NCBI RefSeq assembly: GCF_034932185.1
Contig: NZ_JAYGHW010000095.1
Coordinates: forward strand, 1 to 64,000
From: Spirulina sp034932185
Lineage (GTDB): Bacteria; Cyanobacteriota; Cyanobacteriia; Cyanobacteriales; Spirulinaceae
Direction: 5' to 3'
Length of the DNA: 64,000 nucleotides
This document shows positions 8,716 to 17,419 of this stretch, in pieces. Below the pieces are notes generated by a model, which did no database searches, was not told the DNA's origin, and was given only the letters and a program-made list of their open reading frames with translations. The translations under genes were made by a program, and so were the position numbers. The stretch's first letter is position 1. Each line of letters starts with the position of its first letter.

Positions 8716-8975
8716 GACCCTTGTAACGCAAAAATCAGCCTTTCAGCCATTTCCCCTCTCCGTCGCAAATTTCCCCCAAAACTCAGGCTCAACTTAGCCC
8801 TCCATCATCTTATCCTTGATGATTCATCCGGTTAACCCCAACAACCCAACCCCCCACGGGGCAACCCTTGAGAAGCTCCACAGTCCAAACCGATCGCCCC
8901 CCTTCTAGGATCAGCAAGGATCAGCTTATAGATTATGGGTTGAGAATTTCCACAATCCAGGCCGATCGCCCCCCC
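8655..8975 (+). repeat. Three CCGATCGCCCCCC iterons upstream of the cas block
   Basis: CCGATCGCCCCCC occurs at 8656-8668, 8890-8902 and 8962-8974; the last two also share a CCACA(G/A)TCCA prefix. They lie in the ~586-bp gene-free stretch between array 1 and the first gene. They may be operator sites for the WYL-domain regulator encoded downstream. GATCGC-rich sequence is common in this genome, so chance is also possible. Confidence 0.4.
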
Positions 8976-9173
8976 AACCTGATGAACCCGATCCCCCCAA
9001 ACCAACACCCCAAAAAAAGGCGATCGCGCCCCCCACACTCCATCCTCCCCACAGACACCCCATCCCCCTTGGGATTCACCCCATCCCGCCAAATCTTAAG
9101 AAATAGAATCTTTTTAAAGCATTTTCCTAAACTTCCTCCCTATACTGAAACCATTCCCACACCAGAGCAGCGA

Positions 9174-9668
9174 ATGGCACAGCGTACAGGCCTCGAAATC
9201 ATTGGACAACCCGGTAAAATCGCAGGCATATTTGTGACCCCCATACGAGGACGGATCACCCTGCGCGTCATCGACGACCACCTCCGCGCCCAGACCAAAC
9301 TCGCTTGGGGACTCGAAACCCAAGAAATTTTAATTAAGTGCGATCGCATCGAATCGATCCAAGTCACCGAAGGGCGGATCTGGTGGCTGCTGTGGCTTGG
9401 TATCGCAACGTTCTGGTTCCTCGGGATTGGCTTTGCGTTCATCATCGCGTTTTTCCTGATTAAACAACGCTGGCTGATCGTCTATTCCGGTCGCCAAACC
9501 GTAATCCTCTTCTTCAAAGAAAATCAAATGAGCCAAATCCGTACCTTTGCCCAATCCCTGATGGCCAAACCCCAACGGATGCCCCCCACACCCCCACCCA
9601 AACGCCAAGAATCACCCCCCAAACACCAAGATTCACCCCCCAGACTTCAAAAAACCCGGCAGAGCTAA
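9174..9668 (+). CDS. Membrane protein at the head of the cas block
   Basis: 164 residues from ATG 9174. The first ~70 form a mostly beta domain (GITLRV-like strands, ILIKCDRIESIQVTEGRIWW), followed by one long or two closely spaced hydrophobic helices (WLLWLGIATFWFLGIGFAFI, about 70-100). A further strand segment and helix follow (VYSGRQTVILFF…). The C-terminus is a Pro/Lys/Gln-rich basic tail with repeated PP-K/R-xQ(D/E)SPP units (about 135-160). The overall pattern resembles bacterial PH-like membrane proteins. I see no CARF, HEPN or nuclease motif. It lies 62 bp before cas10 on the same strand, so it may be co-transcribed. An upstream start at 8868 would add ~100 low-complexity residues from the leader region and is unlikely. 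Confidence 0.65.
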   Translation: MAQRTGLEIIGQPGKIAGIFVTPIRGRITLRVIDDHLRAQTKLAWGLETQEILIKCDRIESIQVTEGRIWWLLWLGIATFWFLGIGFAFIIAFFLIKQRWLIVYSGRQTVILFFKENQMSQIRTFAQSLMAKPQRMPPTPPPKRQESPPKHQDSPPRLQKTRQS

Positions 9669-9729
9669 ACCTTGATCACCCTTTGCCCCCTTCACCCCAT
9701 CACTCAACCCCATCAGCCCCCTAAACCCA

Positions 9730-12700
9730 ATGACGACACCGTATTTGCGCTACTGGCAAGCCAAAATCTGGGGATTACTCCATGATCCCGCCCTCAAAGG
9801 ACTCCACAACAACACCGGACGCGGCGGCGAAGGACAGTGGCAAACCTTAACCTGTATGGCGGGCTGGCATTCCCCGAAAGATCGAAATTCAATCACTACG
9901 AATCAATCCCGTCAATGGCTCAATCACGTCGGGCTGTGTGATTTGATTGCCTCAGCGAGCGATCGCGCCACCATTGGCCGCCTCCCCAGTGGGACGGCGA
10001 TCGATTACGACCAGGACGGCCTCGAAATCCGTCACCTCCTCTCCGGTGAGCCGCAACGGATTAAACTCAGCCAATGGCATGAGGAAATTATTAAACAGGG
10101 GGATAATCGCGTCCAATGGCTCAAGGCGCAAGAAGCGAAGGTTTTAGACACGGTGAAAGGTTGGGCTGATCCGCGTCAGGTTTATTGGTGGTTGTGGCGG
10201 TGCTATCCCGTCGCTTTGGCCAATGCCTTGGGCGAAACCAACCCCGAAACAATCCTGCCCCTACTCCCGGCAGAAACCCGGCTCCCCGATGCCTCCCTCT
10301 GGAGCCACACCAGTACCACCAGCGCGATCGCCGGAGCCTTAGCGGGCTATCACCGCGACCCGGAACAGTATCCCCCTGCTAATGCTCGTCGTGTGGAGCG
10401 TCAACCCGATGCCAAATATCCCAAATCCTACCCCCATTTAGTGGCGTTCACCTTTTCCCCCGTCCAGGAGTTGATTAAAGCCAGCCGGAAAATGCGGGAT
10501 TTTTGGGCAGGGTCTTGGCTGCTCCATTTCCTATCAGCGCGGGTCTGTTGGGAATTAGCCTGGAAATATGGGCCGGATATTTTTGTCTATCCCTGTTTGT
10601 ATGAGCAGCCCTTGATTGATGCGTGGCTGTTGGAAAAATACCCAGATTTTAAAGATTGGATTGAGGAACCGCAAAATCGCGCCCTCCTCACCGCTGGTTT
10701 TCCCAATGTGATCACCTGTATCCTGCCGGACAATGGCACACCCCAGGGTAAAAACCCGGTACGCGCTGCGATGCAACAGGCGGAAAGTGCCTTAAAAGAG
10801 ACGTGGCAGGATTTGGGCGATCGCATTCTTGAGGATCTCCAAGGTAAAAACGAATCCTGGATCAAAGACCTCAACCCCAATACTTGGGAGGGTTGGCTCA
10901 AGGCCCAATGGCAAATCTATTGGATTGCTACGCCCATCGGTGATCCAGCGGCGGAACTTCATCAATCCCCCATCCAAAAAGCTTCTAAGCAGAACCCCAC
11001 CCCCTACAAAACTTGGTGTGATCGGCAAAATGCGATCGCCAAGCCCAAAAATGATCTCCTTGTCCCCACTGAGCAGGCATTCCTCGAAGCCACCTATCAA
11101 ACCACGTTAGAAGATTATCAAGCTGCGAACCGAGAGCATAAGGCCAGCTTCGAGAAACGCCCCAACCTCAATGTTGGCTCTTGGTGGGCCTACATTTTCG
11201 ACCAATTGCGGGCCCAATTGGCAGCGGTGAAAAATGCCCGCAATTGGACAATCCCTACGGCATTCGGGCCGCGATCGACGATTTCCGGGATTGGGCCGGT
11301 GGTGGGCCCGATGGGGCATGAGGGCAATGATTGGGTGACAGAGGGAGAAACGGGAAACGTTTGGAAGCAGCGCAATTTTGGCCTCTTCGACGGGATTGAA
11401 GAACTCAACGCAACGGAAGTGGTTAAGCGCGGCCTGAGTCGCATCCTGAAAGATGTGTTACCCCGCAATCTTGATCAGGGGAAGATGAAGCCAGAGAAAA
11501 AGGCTGATCAGGCTGAATTTAAGGCTAAACTCTATTACCCTGACCTGAATGCTGGCGTGGTGGGATGGTTGAAAGCCAATCTTGAGGAACATCCTGAATA
11601 TATGGATGTGTATCAGCAGGCTTGCGATCGCATTCGTGCTGAATTTCCCTGGACTCAAAACCAACCCAACGATCCCACTTCAGAAACCAACGATTCAACT
11701 TGGGGCATTCCCTGGGTGTATAAACATTACCCCGATTTACCTGAGCCTCGTTTCATCAATGCAGGCTGGTTGATTGAAGACTTTCCCAGCAGCGATCTGG
11801 AGGAGAAAGCTGAAGAACTCCAAAAACTCCGCACCACGATTCAGGCCACCTTTCCCGCTGGCCAAAATCCTACCGATTGGTATGTTCTCGCCGCTGGGGA
11901 TGGGGATAGCATGAACAGTTGGCTCAAGGGCAAAGAGATGAAACCCTATGCAGAGTATTTTCCCGAAGTGCTCCTGTCTAGAGTTGAAAACCTGCCGGAA
12001 AAACTCAAAGAACCCTTCAACCAGTTCAGCAAAGAAAACAAACGAATGGGCCCCGCTACCCATGCGGCCCTCTCCCGCGCTCTGTTGGATTTTTCTAACC
12101 GACTTCTCCCCTACCTGACAGAAAGCCGCTACGCGGGCCGCCTCATCTATGGCGGGGGTGATGATGTCCTGGCCTATACGAATTTGTGGGAGTGGGATGC
12201 TTGGCTGTGGGATGTGCGGCAATGTTTTCGGGGTGAGCTTGATCCTGGTGAAGAGTTTGATAACGCTGGGGATTATTGGCATTGGCAAGGTGCTAAACCT
12301 CCGGAGGGGATTGCCGAGCGGCCCCTGTTTACGTTGGGGGGGAGAGCAACGATTAGTTTTGGTGTGGTGATTGCTCATCAGTCTGTACCGTTGGCGATCG
12401 CCCTCGAAAACCTTTGGGCCGCTGAGGAAGGGGCAAAAGGTCACGCCTATCATAACCCAGAGAAAAATGAACGATGTTGCAAAGATGCGATTCAAACCCG
12501 CGTTCTCTATGGCAACGGTAACAGCCTGATTGCAACGAGCAAGTTTGACACCTTTAAGCAATGGCAAGCCCTGCTGAAATTCAACCTAGAGCCTTCCCTC
12601 TTTGAACAGGCCGCCCAAACCCTCGAACAGCACCCCATCCCCACAAAGGAGGCGATCGCCCCTTGGGTGAATGGATTCTGCGATCGCCGTGAACAGGTGA

Positions 12701-12873
12701 AGGCCCTCAACCCTGAGCAACAAAAAGAGTTTATCGAAGCCTTCCAAACCTGGATTGATGAAACCTTTCGCACCAACCCTGAAGTAAACGCCCTAGAGGA
12801 ACTCCGCAACGGCTGCAAACTTGCCGCCTTCATAAAACGCAACCGAGGGATCCACTACCTCAAATCCCCCTAG
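9730..12873 (+). CDS. cas10: Cas10 / Cmr2, large subunit of the type III-B complex
   Basis: 1047 residues. The N-terminal HD domain keeps H18-D19 (WGLLHDPALK) and the following IASASDRA segment. The first palm segment reads PVQELIKASRKMRDFWAGSW (about 240-260), a Cmr2 signature. A second-palm motif AAGDGDSMNSWL (about 721-732) precedes the cyclase motif GGDD at 809-812 (YGGGDDVLAY). With GGDD intact, the protein should make cyclic oligoadenylate from ATP when the complex binds target RNA. The intact HD pair leaves target-DNA cleavage possible. It heads the effector genes and is followed after 69 bp by cmr3. The CARF-HEPN protein downstream is the expected second-messenger receptor. Confidence 0.96.
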   Translation: MTTPYLRYWQAKIWGLLHDPALKGLHNNTGRGGEGQWQTLTCMAGWHSPKDRNSITTNQSRQWLNHVGLCDLIASASDRATIGRLPSGTAIDYDQDGLEIRHLLSGEPQRIKLSQWHEEIIKQGDNRVQWLKAQEAKVLDTVKGWADPRQVYWWLWRCYPVALANALGETNPETILPLLPAETRLPDASLWSHTSTTSAIAGALAGYHRDPEQYPPANARRVERQPDAKYPKSYPHLVAFTFSPVQELIKASRKMRDFWAGSWLLHFLSARVCWELAWKYGPDIFVYPCLYEQPLIDAWLLEKYPDFKDWIEEPQNRALLTAGFPNVITCILPDNGTPQGKNPVRAAMQQAESALKETWQDLGDRILEDLQGKNESWIKDLNPNTWEGWLKAQWQIYWIATPIGDPAAELHQSPIQKASKQNPTPYKTWCDRQNAIAKPKNDLLVPTEQAFLEATYQTTLEDYQAANREHKASFEKRPNLNVGSWWAYIFDQLRAQLAAVKNARNWTIPTAFGPRSTISGIGPVVGPMGHEGNDWVTEGETGNVWKQRNFGLFDGIEELNATEVVKRGLSRILKDVLPRNLDQGKMKPEKKADQAEFKAKLYYPDLNAGVVGWLKANLEEHPEYMDVYQQACDRIRAEFPWTQNQPNDPTSETNDSTWGIPWVYKHYPDLPEPRFINAGWLIEDFPSSDLEEKAEELQKLRTTIQATFPAGQNPTDWYVLAAGDGDSMNSWLKGKEMKPYAEYFPEVLLSRVENLPEKLKEPFNQFSKENKRMGPATHAALSRALLDFSNRLLPYLTESRYAGRLIYGGGDDVLAYTNLWEWDAWLWDVRQCFRGELDPGEEFDNAGDYWHWQGAKPPEGIAERPLFTLGGRATISFGVVIAHQSVPLAIALENLWAAEEGAKGHAYHNPEKNERCCKDAIQTRVLYGNGNSLIATSKFDTFKQWQALLKFNLEPSLFEQAAQTLEQHPIPTKEAIAPWVNGFCDRREQVKALNPEQQKEFIEAFQTWIDETFRTNPEVNALEELRNGCKLAAFIKRNRGIHYLKSP

Positions 12874-12894
12874 TTCATGGGTGGGCAATGCCCC

Positions 12895-12942
12895 CATTGC
12901 TTCTACCTTCATCCTTCTGCCTTCATCCTTCATCCTTTAACT
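12895..12942 (+). repeat. Fragment of the trailer MITE-like element between cas10 and cmr3
   Basis: The gap holds CTTCATCCTTCTGCCTTCAT and then CCTTCATCCTTTAAC, the same sequence as one end of the elements at 5949-6182 and 25733-25841. It has inserted inside the cas operon directly upstream of the cmr3 start. It also lengthens the open frame upstream to a false start at 12877. Confidence 0.65.
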
Positions 12943-14085
12943 ATGCTTCCCCTCTACTGGTACACGATCACCCCCTTTGATGTCCTGCTGTTTCGGGATG
13001 CCAAACCCTTCAGCCCTGGCGAACGAGCTTGGGCGCAGGGTGTCTTTCCGCCCCACGGCTATACAATCATGGGTGCAATTCGGGCCGCCCTTGAGGATCA
13101 AAAATCTACTGCATCGATGCAAATCACCGGCCCATTTCTTTGCAAAGATGAAAAAAGATTCTATTTTCCTGGCCCCCTTGGTTTTGCCAACGGTTCACCC
13201 CTCGTTCCCCTGTCTTGGCATCCATCCAGCCCCGTCCATCACTCCATCTATAAACGAGACCAACCCAGCCCCCTGATTTTTGGAGGCGATCGCCCCCTGG
13301 AGGAAGAAGATTGCCCCGTAGACCCTCCCCCCAAATATCGCCGCTATCTCCCCCAGGAGATCCTCTTGCATTACCTCAAAACCCACCATCTCACCTCAGA
13401 ACATTTGCAATGTCCCGAAGACGAACCCGAACAAGCGTGGGATGTGGAAATCCGCTCCCATAACAAAATCCAAGCCGGGGGCCGCCAAGTGGAAACCGCC
13501 GATGGCTATTTTGTTGAAAAAGCGGTGCGGCTACGAGCGGGGTGGAGTTTGGCGATCGCCCTTACCCAACAACTCCCCACCCCCCTATCCCTCCGGCTTG
13601 GGGGAGAAGGCCACCGCGCCCTTTTGGAACGCTGTCCGGCCCTTGATGAACCTTGGCAGGAGATTCAAACCCAATCGGATCGAAATTTCACGATGTTGGA
13701 GCAGAAAGGGGGGAGGGCGATCGCCTATCTCATCACCCCTGGCGTGTTTGAATATCCCCAAAAGCAGCCCAACGGTAAAATCCGCGCCACCTGTCGCGCC
13801 TGGCCCTGGGAATGGAAACTCACCCACAGTGATGGCCCCCTGGTGAGTGTGGCGACGGGCCAACCGACTGCGATTAGTGGGAGATTGCGCGATCGTTGTC
13901 GCAACCCTGGCAACAGCATCCCCGCCCCCCAAGTTTTCGCTGCTCCTGCTGGCACGCAATACTACCTCAATCATCCCCAACCCCTCCACCAAAACACGCC
14001 CAACCCCCAAGCCAAAGCCGACCCCCACCGCTGGCGCAAACTCGGCTACACGGAAATGCTTTGGCTTCCCCATACTGCGCTCTAA
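12943..14085 (+). CDS. cmr3: Cmr3 (Cas5 family) subunit
   Basis: 380 residues from ATG 12943. The N-terminus WYTITPFDVLLFRDAKPFSP is the standard Cmr3 signature, followed by the RAWAQGVFPPHGYTIMGAIR region (about residues 29-48), equivalent to the first Cas5 strand and helix. The glycine-rich C-terminal part is less conserved. Cmr3 caps the 5' end of the crRNA in the III-B complex and binds Cas10. The alternative start at 12877 lies in a repeat fragment. It is followed by cmr4 after 44 bp. Confidence 0.92.
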   Translation: MLPLYWYTITPFDVLLFRDAKPFSPGERAWAQGVFPPHGYTIMGAIRAALEDQKSTASMQITGPFLCKDEKRFYFPGPLGFANGSPLVPLSWHPSSPVHHSIYKRDQPSPLIFGGDRPLEEEDCPVDPPPKYRRYLPQEILLHYLKTHHLTSEHLQCPEDEPEQAWDVEIRSHNKIQAGGRQVETADGYFVEKAVRLRAGWSLAIALTQQLPTPLSLRLGGEGHRALLERCPALDEPWQEIQTQSDRNFTMLEQKGGRAIAYLITPGVFEYPQKQPNGKIRATCRAWPWEWKLTHSDGPLVSVATGQPTAISGRLRDRCRNPGNSIPAPQVFAAPAGTQYYLNHPQPLHQNTPNPQAKADPHRWRKLGYTEMLWLPHTAL

Positions 14086-14129
14086 ACAGAGCGCCTCATT
14101 GATTGACGCACCTTATCCCTAAACCATCC

Positions 14130-14945
14130 ATGAACATTAACCTCCAACATCTCTATCTGATTGCACCGCTCCACACGGGCGGCACAACCCAAGAGGGCAA
14201 CCTCCTCGGCATTGCCCGCGAATCCCACACCAACTTTCCCTATATCCCCTCCAGCACCATTCGCGGCAAATTGCGCTCTAGTCAGTCGGACGACGCTCTA
14301 CGCGAACAACTCTTTGGTAATGAATTAAAAGACGGAAAACCCACAAATCACGGGAAACCGGATGATAACGATAACGCACAACTCACCCAAGGGGATATTT
14401 GGATCGGGGATGGTTCCATTTTGTGGTTGCCGATTCCGTCTTTGAGTCATGGCGTGGTCTGGGTTAGTTGCCCGTTGTTATTACACCGCTACGCCCGATT
14501 GGCAGAAAAAACATTCAAAATTGAGGAATATTTGTGTAAGTTCAAGAACGACAAAACGCAAATTTATCTCAAGGATGCCATTTTTAAGGGTTCAGATTTG
14601 AAGGAATGGCCAAACTGGAAAGAGGCTGTTCCTGGTGCGGCTACCCAAGGGATTGATCACGTTTTAGTGTTACCGGATCAGCACTGTGGCACAATCATTC
14701 AAATGGGGCTATGGCGACAGGTGAAAATCAAGCTCGACTCTAATAAAACTGTCGATGGTGGGTTCCGCTATGAGGAGGCGATTCCCCCCGATACTCTGAT
14801 GTATTTCCCTTGGGGTCTCACTTCTCAAGCCAAAAATTCTGAAGCGTCTGAAAAGGCATTGCAAGCCATGCTCTCCAAAGACCCCATTTTACAAATTGGC
14901 GGTCAGGAAAGTTTAGGCCGTGGTTTTGTACAGAGTTTCGCATAA
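14130..14945 (+). CDS. cmr4: Cmr4 (Cas7 family) backbone subunit, probably lacking the catalytic Asp
   Basis: 271 residues from ATG 14130. It has the Cas7-type start (YLIAPLHTGG) and the RESHTNFPYIPSSTIRGKLR signature (about 29-48), and near the C-terminus GGQESLGRGF. Several copies should line the crRNA. In studied Cmr4 and Csm3 proteins a loop before the signature holds an Asp (D-x-P-I/V-x-R-E/D) that cuts target RNA every 6 nt. Here the loop reads GNLLGIARES, with Leu where the Asp is expected. Target-RNA slicing may therefore be lost or moved elsewhere. The alignment is by eye. Confidence 0.88.
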   Translation: MNINLQHLYLIAPLHTGGTTQEGNLLGIARESHTNFPYIPSSTIRGKLRSSQSDDALREQLFGNELKDGKPTNHGKPDDNDNAQLTQGDIWIGDGSILWLPIPSLSHGVVWVSCPLLLHRYARLAEKTFKIEEYLCKFKNDKTQIYLKDAIFKGSDLKEWPNWKEAVPGAATQGIDHVLVLPDQHCGTIIQMGLWRQVKIKLDSNKTVDGGFRYEEAIPPDTLMYFPWGLTSQAKNSEASEKALQAMLSKDPILQIGGQESLGRGFVQSFA

Positions 14946-14969
14946 TTTTTTAATTCACCTGGAGACACT

Positions 14970-15428
14970 ATGCCCGTAAATTTTGACCCCCGCACCCTGA
15001 ACACACACGCTTTTCAAGCATTGAGCCATTTACGCAAAACCTATGAAAATGGCAAGACTGAAGAGGAAGCTAAAAAAGGCTTAAAATATCAAAAAAGTCA
15101 AGCCCAGGAACTCTATACCTATGTCTCTACTTGGGGGTTGATGCGCCTCAAGGCAGAAGAACAAGCAATGGCTCATGAAAAAAAATTAGATAAGAAACAG
15201 AAATTTGAGGTCATCAAGCAATTTTTTAAGAAGCTTGAAGCCATTGCAGGTGAGGCTCATCGTGATAAGTTAACTGCTCACAATACCATTGAGTATTTAT
15301 GCTCTCAATATGTTGATGCGAATGAGTATCTAGGGTTAACGGGGTTAGCCATTGAATTAGCAAATGAGTTTGCTTTTTGGGCTAATGCGATCTATCCCGA
15401 TATCAGCGGACATATTGACGAGAATTAA
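14970..15428 (+). CDS. cmr5: Cmr5 small subunit
   Basis: 152 residues, almost entirely helical and charged, with a Lys/Glu-rich middle (AMAHEKKLDKKQKFEVIKQF). The C-terminal motif LTGLAIELANEFAFWANAI fits the small-subunit family of type III-B complexes, which lines the inner filament beside Cas7 subunits and contacts target RNA. A Shine-Dalgarno-like TGGAG lies about 8 bp before the ATG. It is slightly longer than usual for Cmr5 because of the charged insertion. It follows cmr4 by 24 bp. Confidence 0.85.
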   Translation: MPVNFDPRTLNTHAFQALSHLRKTYENGKTEEEAKKGLKYQKSQAQELYTYVSTWGLMRLKAEEQAMAHEKKLDKKQKFEVIKQFFKKLEAIAGEAHRDKLTAHNTIEYLCSQYVDANEYLGLTGLAIELANEFAFWANAIYPDISGHIDEN

Positions 15429-15476
15429 GGCGCGATCGCACCTTGACATCTATTCACTTTACTTCCTCTAATCATC

Positions 15477-17396
15477 ATGCCTGAACCATCACCTTGGTTA
15501 AATCCAAATAACCCACCGAATAATCCCGATCCGTCCGCGAGTTTTGTGGAGTATTTGCGCTGGATGCGTGAACCTAATCCTGATGATCGAACAGATCCCA
15601 CTACAAAAAATCAAATTCTACAGCTTGCGGTAGAAAATGCGAACTATGCAGATCATCTAGAGCGTCGTAACAACAGAACACGCTCAATCGCTACATCTGG
15701 CCAAGGGGAAGTTTTTGAAGTCTCTTGTCCTTGGCGGATTCGGGTTGGGGGGCATCGTGGCCCGGAAAGTACGCTGTTACCGGCCTTTGATGCGTTGGGA
15801 ATGCCCTATATTCCTTCAGCGACGTTGCGGGGGGTGGCTCGGAATCAGGCCGTCCGTCAAGTAATGCGAGAAAAAGCTTGTGACTGGAAAACAGCGTCAG
15901 AAGATCCACTTGTGGTTAAACATTTTGGCGCATTACAAGCAGATGCGGCCGATCAAGCGGGGAAGGTTATCTTTTTAGATGCTTACCCAGTTGCTGAAGA
16001 ATGTACATTAGCCATGGATATAGCCAATAATATTTGGAGTTGGACAAACAACCAACTGAACTACAAGCCAAATCCCAATACATTTCTGTCTTTAAAATGC
16101 ACTAAATTTATGATTGGATTATGCTTAACATCTAATCATAAAGGAAAAATAGAGATCTTAGAGCAAGTTAAGACGTGGCTAATCGCCGGGCTGGAGTCTG
16201 GTATTGGCTCACAAGTGAATTCAGGCTATGGTCAATTGGTGATATCTGAAAAAAATATCTTGAATCCTAGCTTCTTGACTGTTAATTTTGACTTAAAAGG
16301 TCAGTTGATTCATGGAGCACAAGAATTTGATGATATCGATAATACTTCTCAAAGGCCAGTTAGTCAGGATGAAGTGAGGGCAATTGCATTTAAATCAATG
16401 TTGCGATATTGGTTCAGGGTTTTAGCCTTGGGCAAAATTGACATTCAGGAAATAAAGCGTCTTGAATTAAATTTATTTGGTGGAATTCAACCTAAAGCTA
16501 CATTAGGCTGGGTTCGTTTTTCTGCCATTGAAAACAAAGACAAATATGAACCTTCACCCCCGTTAGGCAGAAGTGGACAAGGACAAAAAAATGGTCGGCA
16601 ATTTGGTATCCTTCATCTTGCTTTTAGTGAGTCTGTTCCCTGTCAAGAAAAAACTCAAAAAACCATAGAACAACTTTTTCAATCTCTGATCTGGATTGCA
16701 TTTCGTCTTGGTGGAGTGGGTCAAGGCGCGAGGCGACCGATGTACAAACGGGATAACGCCCCCTGGTATCGGGGCAGTTCTGTGAGTCTCTTTAACAAAG
16801 ATGAAACTCTGAAGCGTATTTGGAGTCTTCCTCGAAATGCAGAGCAGTTTGAAATTCGACTCACAAAACAAATCAAATCATTTTATAAGGCATTAAACTC
16901 ACTAAGTTTAAATGCTGCTGCCCCATTACAATTCATACCAAGTGTGTATCAATGGCGAGAATCTTTAGATGCTCATGCAAGAATTTTTGTTCTTTCTCAT
17001 TCTCAAGAAATTAAATTAGGAGAAAAGCCAAAAACCTTAAAGATTTTGCACAATCAATTTCACAGTCTTGATAAGCAACTCAAGGAAATTCAAAAGGACT
17101 TGAAAGACATCAAAAAAGGTGTGAAGCGTGTAGACTTTGATGAAAAAAAGGAGCTTCAATTTCGGAAAAATGAGTTAATTGGGGATATCAAAAATTTATG
17201 TGGTTTCACAGAATCTGATGTTACCCACGGTGTATCGCGGGGTGCAACACCATCACCGATTTGGATCGCAAATCATAAACTCTACCATGTCGTTACAGTT
17301 TTTGGAGTTGATAATGATCCAAATAATCCGCGCACTGATTTTTGTGAAAAATTGAGTCAGTCTGAAAACTGTATTCAAGTTTTCCCTTTCACCTAA
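15477..17396 (+). CDS. Cmr6-Cmr1 fusion (two Cas7-like domains)
   Basis: 639 residues. The first domain (about 75-270) has the Cas7/Cmr6 pattern: WRIRVGGHRGPES, then ALGMPYIPSATLRGVARNQA and a glycine-rich GLESGIGSQVNSGYGQL. After about residue 280 a second Cas7 begins with FDLKGQLIHGAQ and continues with VRAIAFKSMLRYWFRVLA and ELNLFGG, the Cmr1 signature (…R-x-WFR…E-x-x-LFG). A Lys/Glu-rich coiled segment (about 520-570) is inserted near the end. No separate cmr1 or cmr6 exists in the block, so this protein supplies both 3'-end subunits. It ends 23 bp before the CARF-HEPN gene. Confidence 0.82.
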   Translation: MPEPSPWLNPNNPPNNPDPSASFVEYLRWMREPNPDDRTDPTTKNQILQLAVENANYADHLERRNNRTRSIATSGQGEVFEVSCPWRIRVGGHRGPESTLLPAFDALGMPYIPSATLRGVARNQAVRQVMREKACDWKTASEDPLVVKHFGALQADAADQAGKVIFLDAYPVAEECTLAMDIANNIWSWTNNQLNYKPNPNTFLSLKCTKFMIGLCLTSNHKGKIEILEQVKTWLIAGLESGIGSQVNSGYGQLVISEKNILNPSFLTVNFDLKGQLIHGAQEFDDIDNTSQRPVSQDEVRAIAFKSMLRYWFRVLALGKIDIQEIKRLELNLFGGIQPKATLGWVRFSAIENKDKYEPSPPLGRSGQGQKNGRQFGILHLAFSESVPCQEKTQKTIEQLFQSLIWIAFRLGGVGQGARRPMYKRDNAPWYRGSSVSLFNKDETLKRIWSLPRNAEQFEIRLTKQIKSFYKALNSLSLNAAAPLQFIPSVYQWRESLDAHARIFVLSHSQEIKLGEKPKTLKILHNQFHSLDKQLKEIQKDLKDIKKGVKRVDFDEKKELQFRKNELIGDIKNLCGFTESDVTHGVSRGATPSPIWIANHKLYHVVTVFGVDNDPNNPRTDFCEKLSQSENCIQVFPFT

Positions 17397-17419
17397 TCTT
17401 TAAAAAAACTCTAAAAACC

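Noticed and set aside
8868..9173. N-terminal extension of the 9174 membrane protein by about 100 residues
   Set aside because: It is Pro/Arg-rich, covers the iteron and leader region, and has no family-like sequence; ATG 9174 gives a normal start.
12877..12942. Extension of cmr3 upstream
   Set aside because: The extra residues are encoded by the MITE-like repeat fragment; Cmr3 proteins start at the TPFDVLLFRD region.
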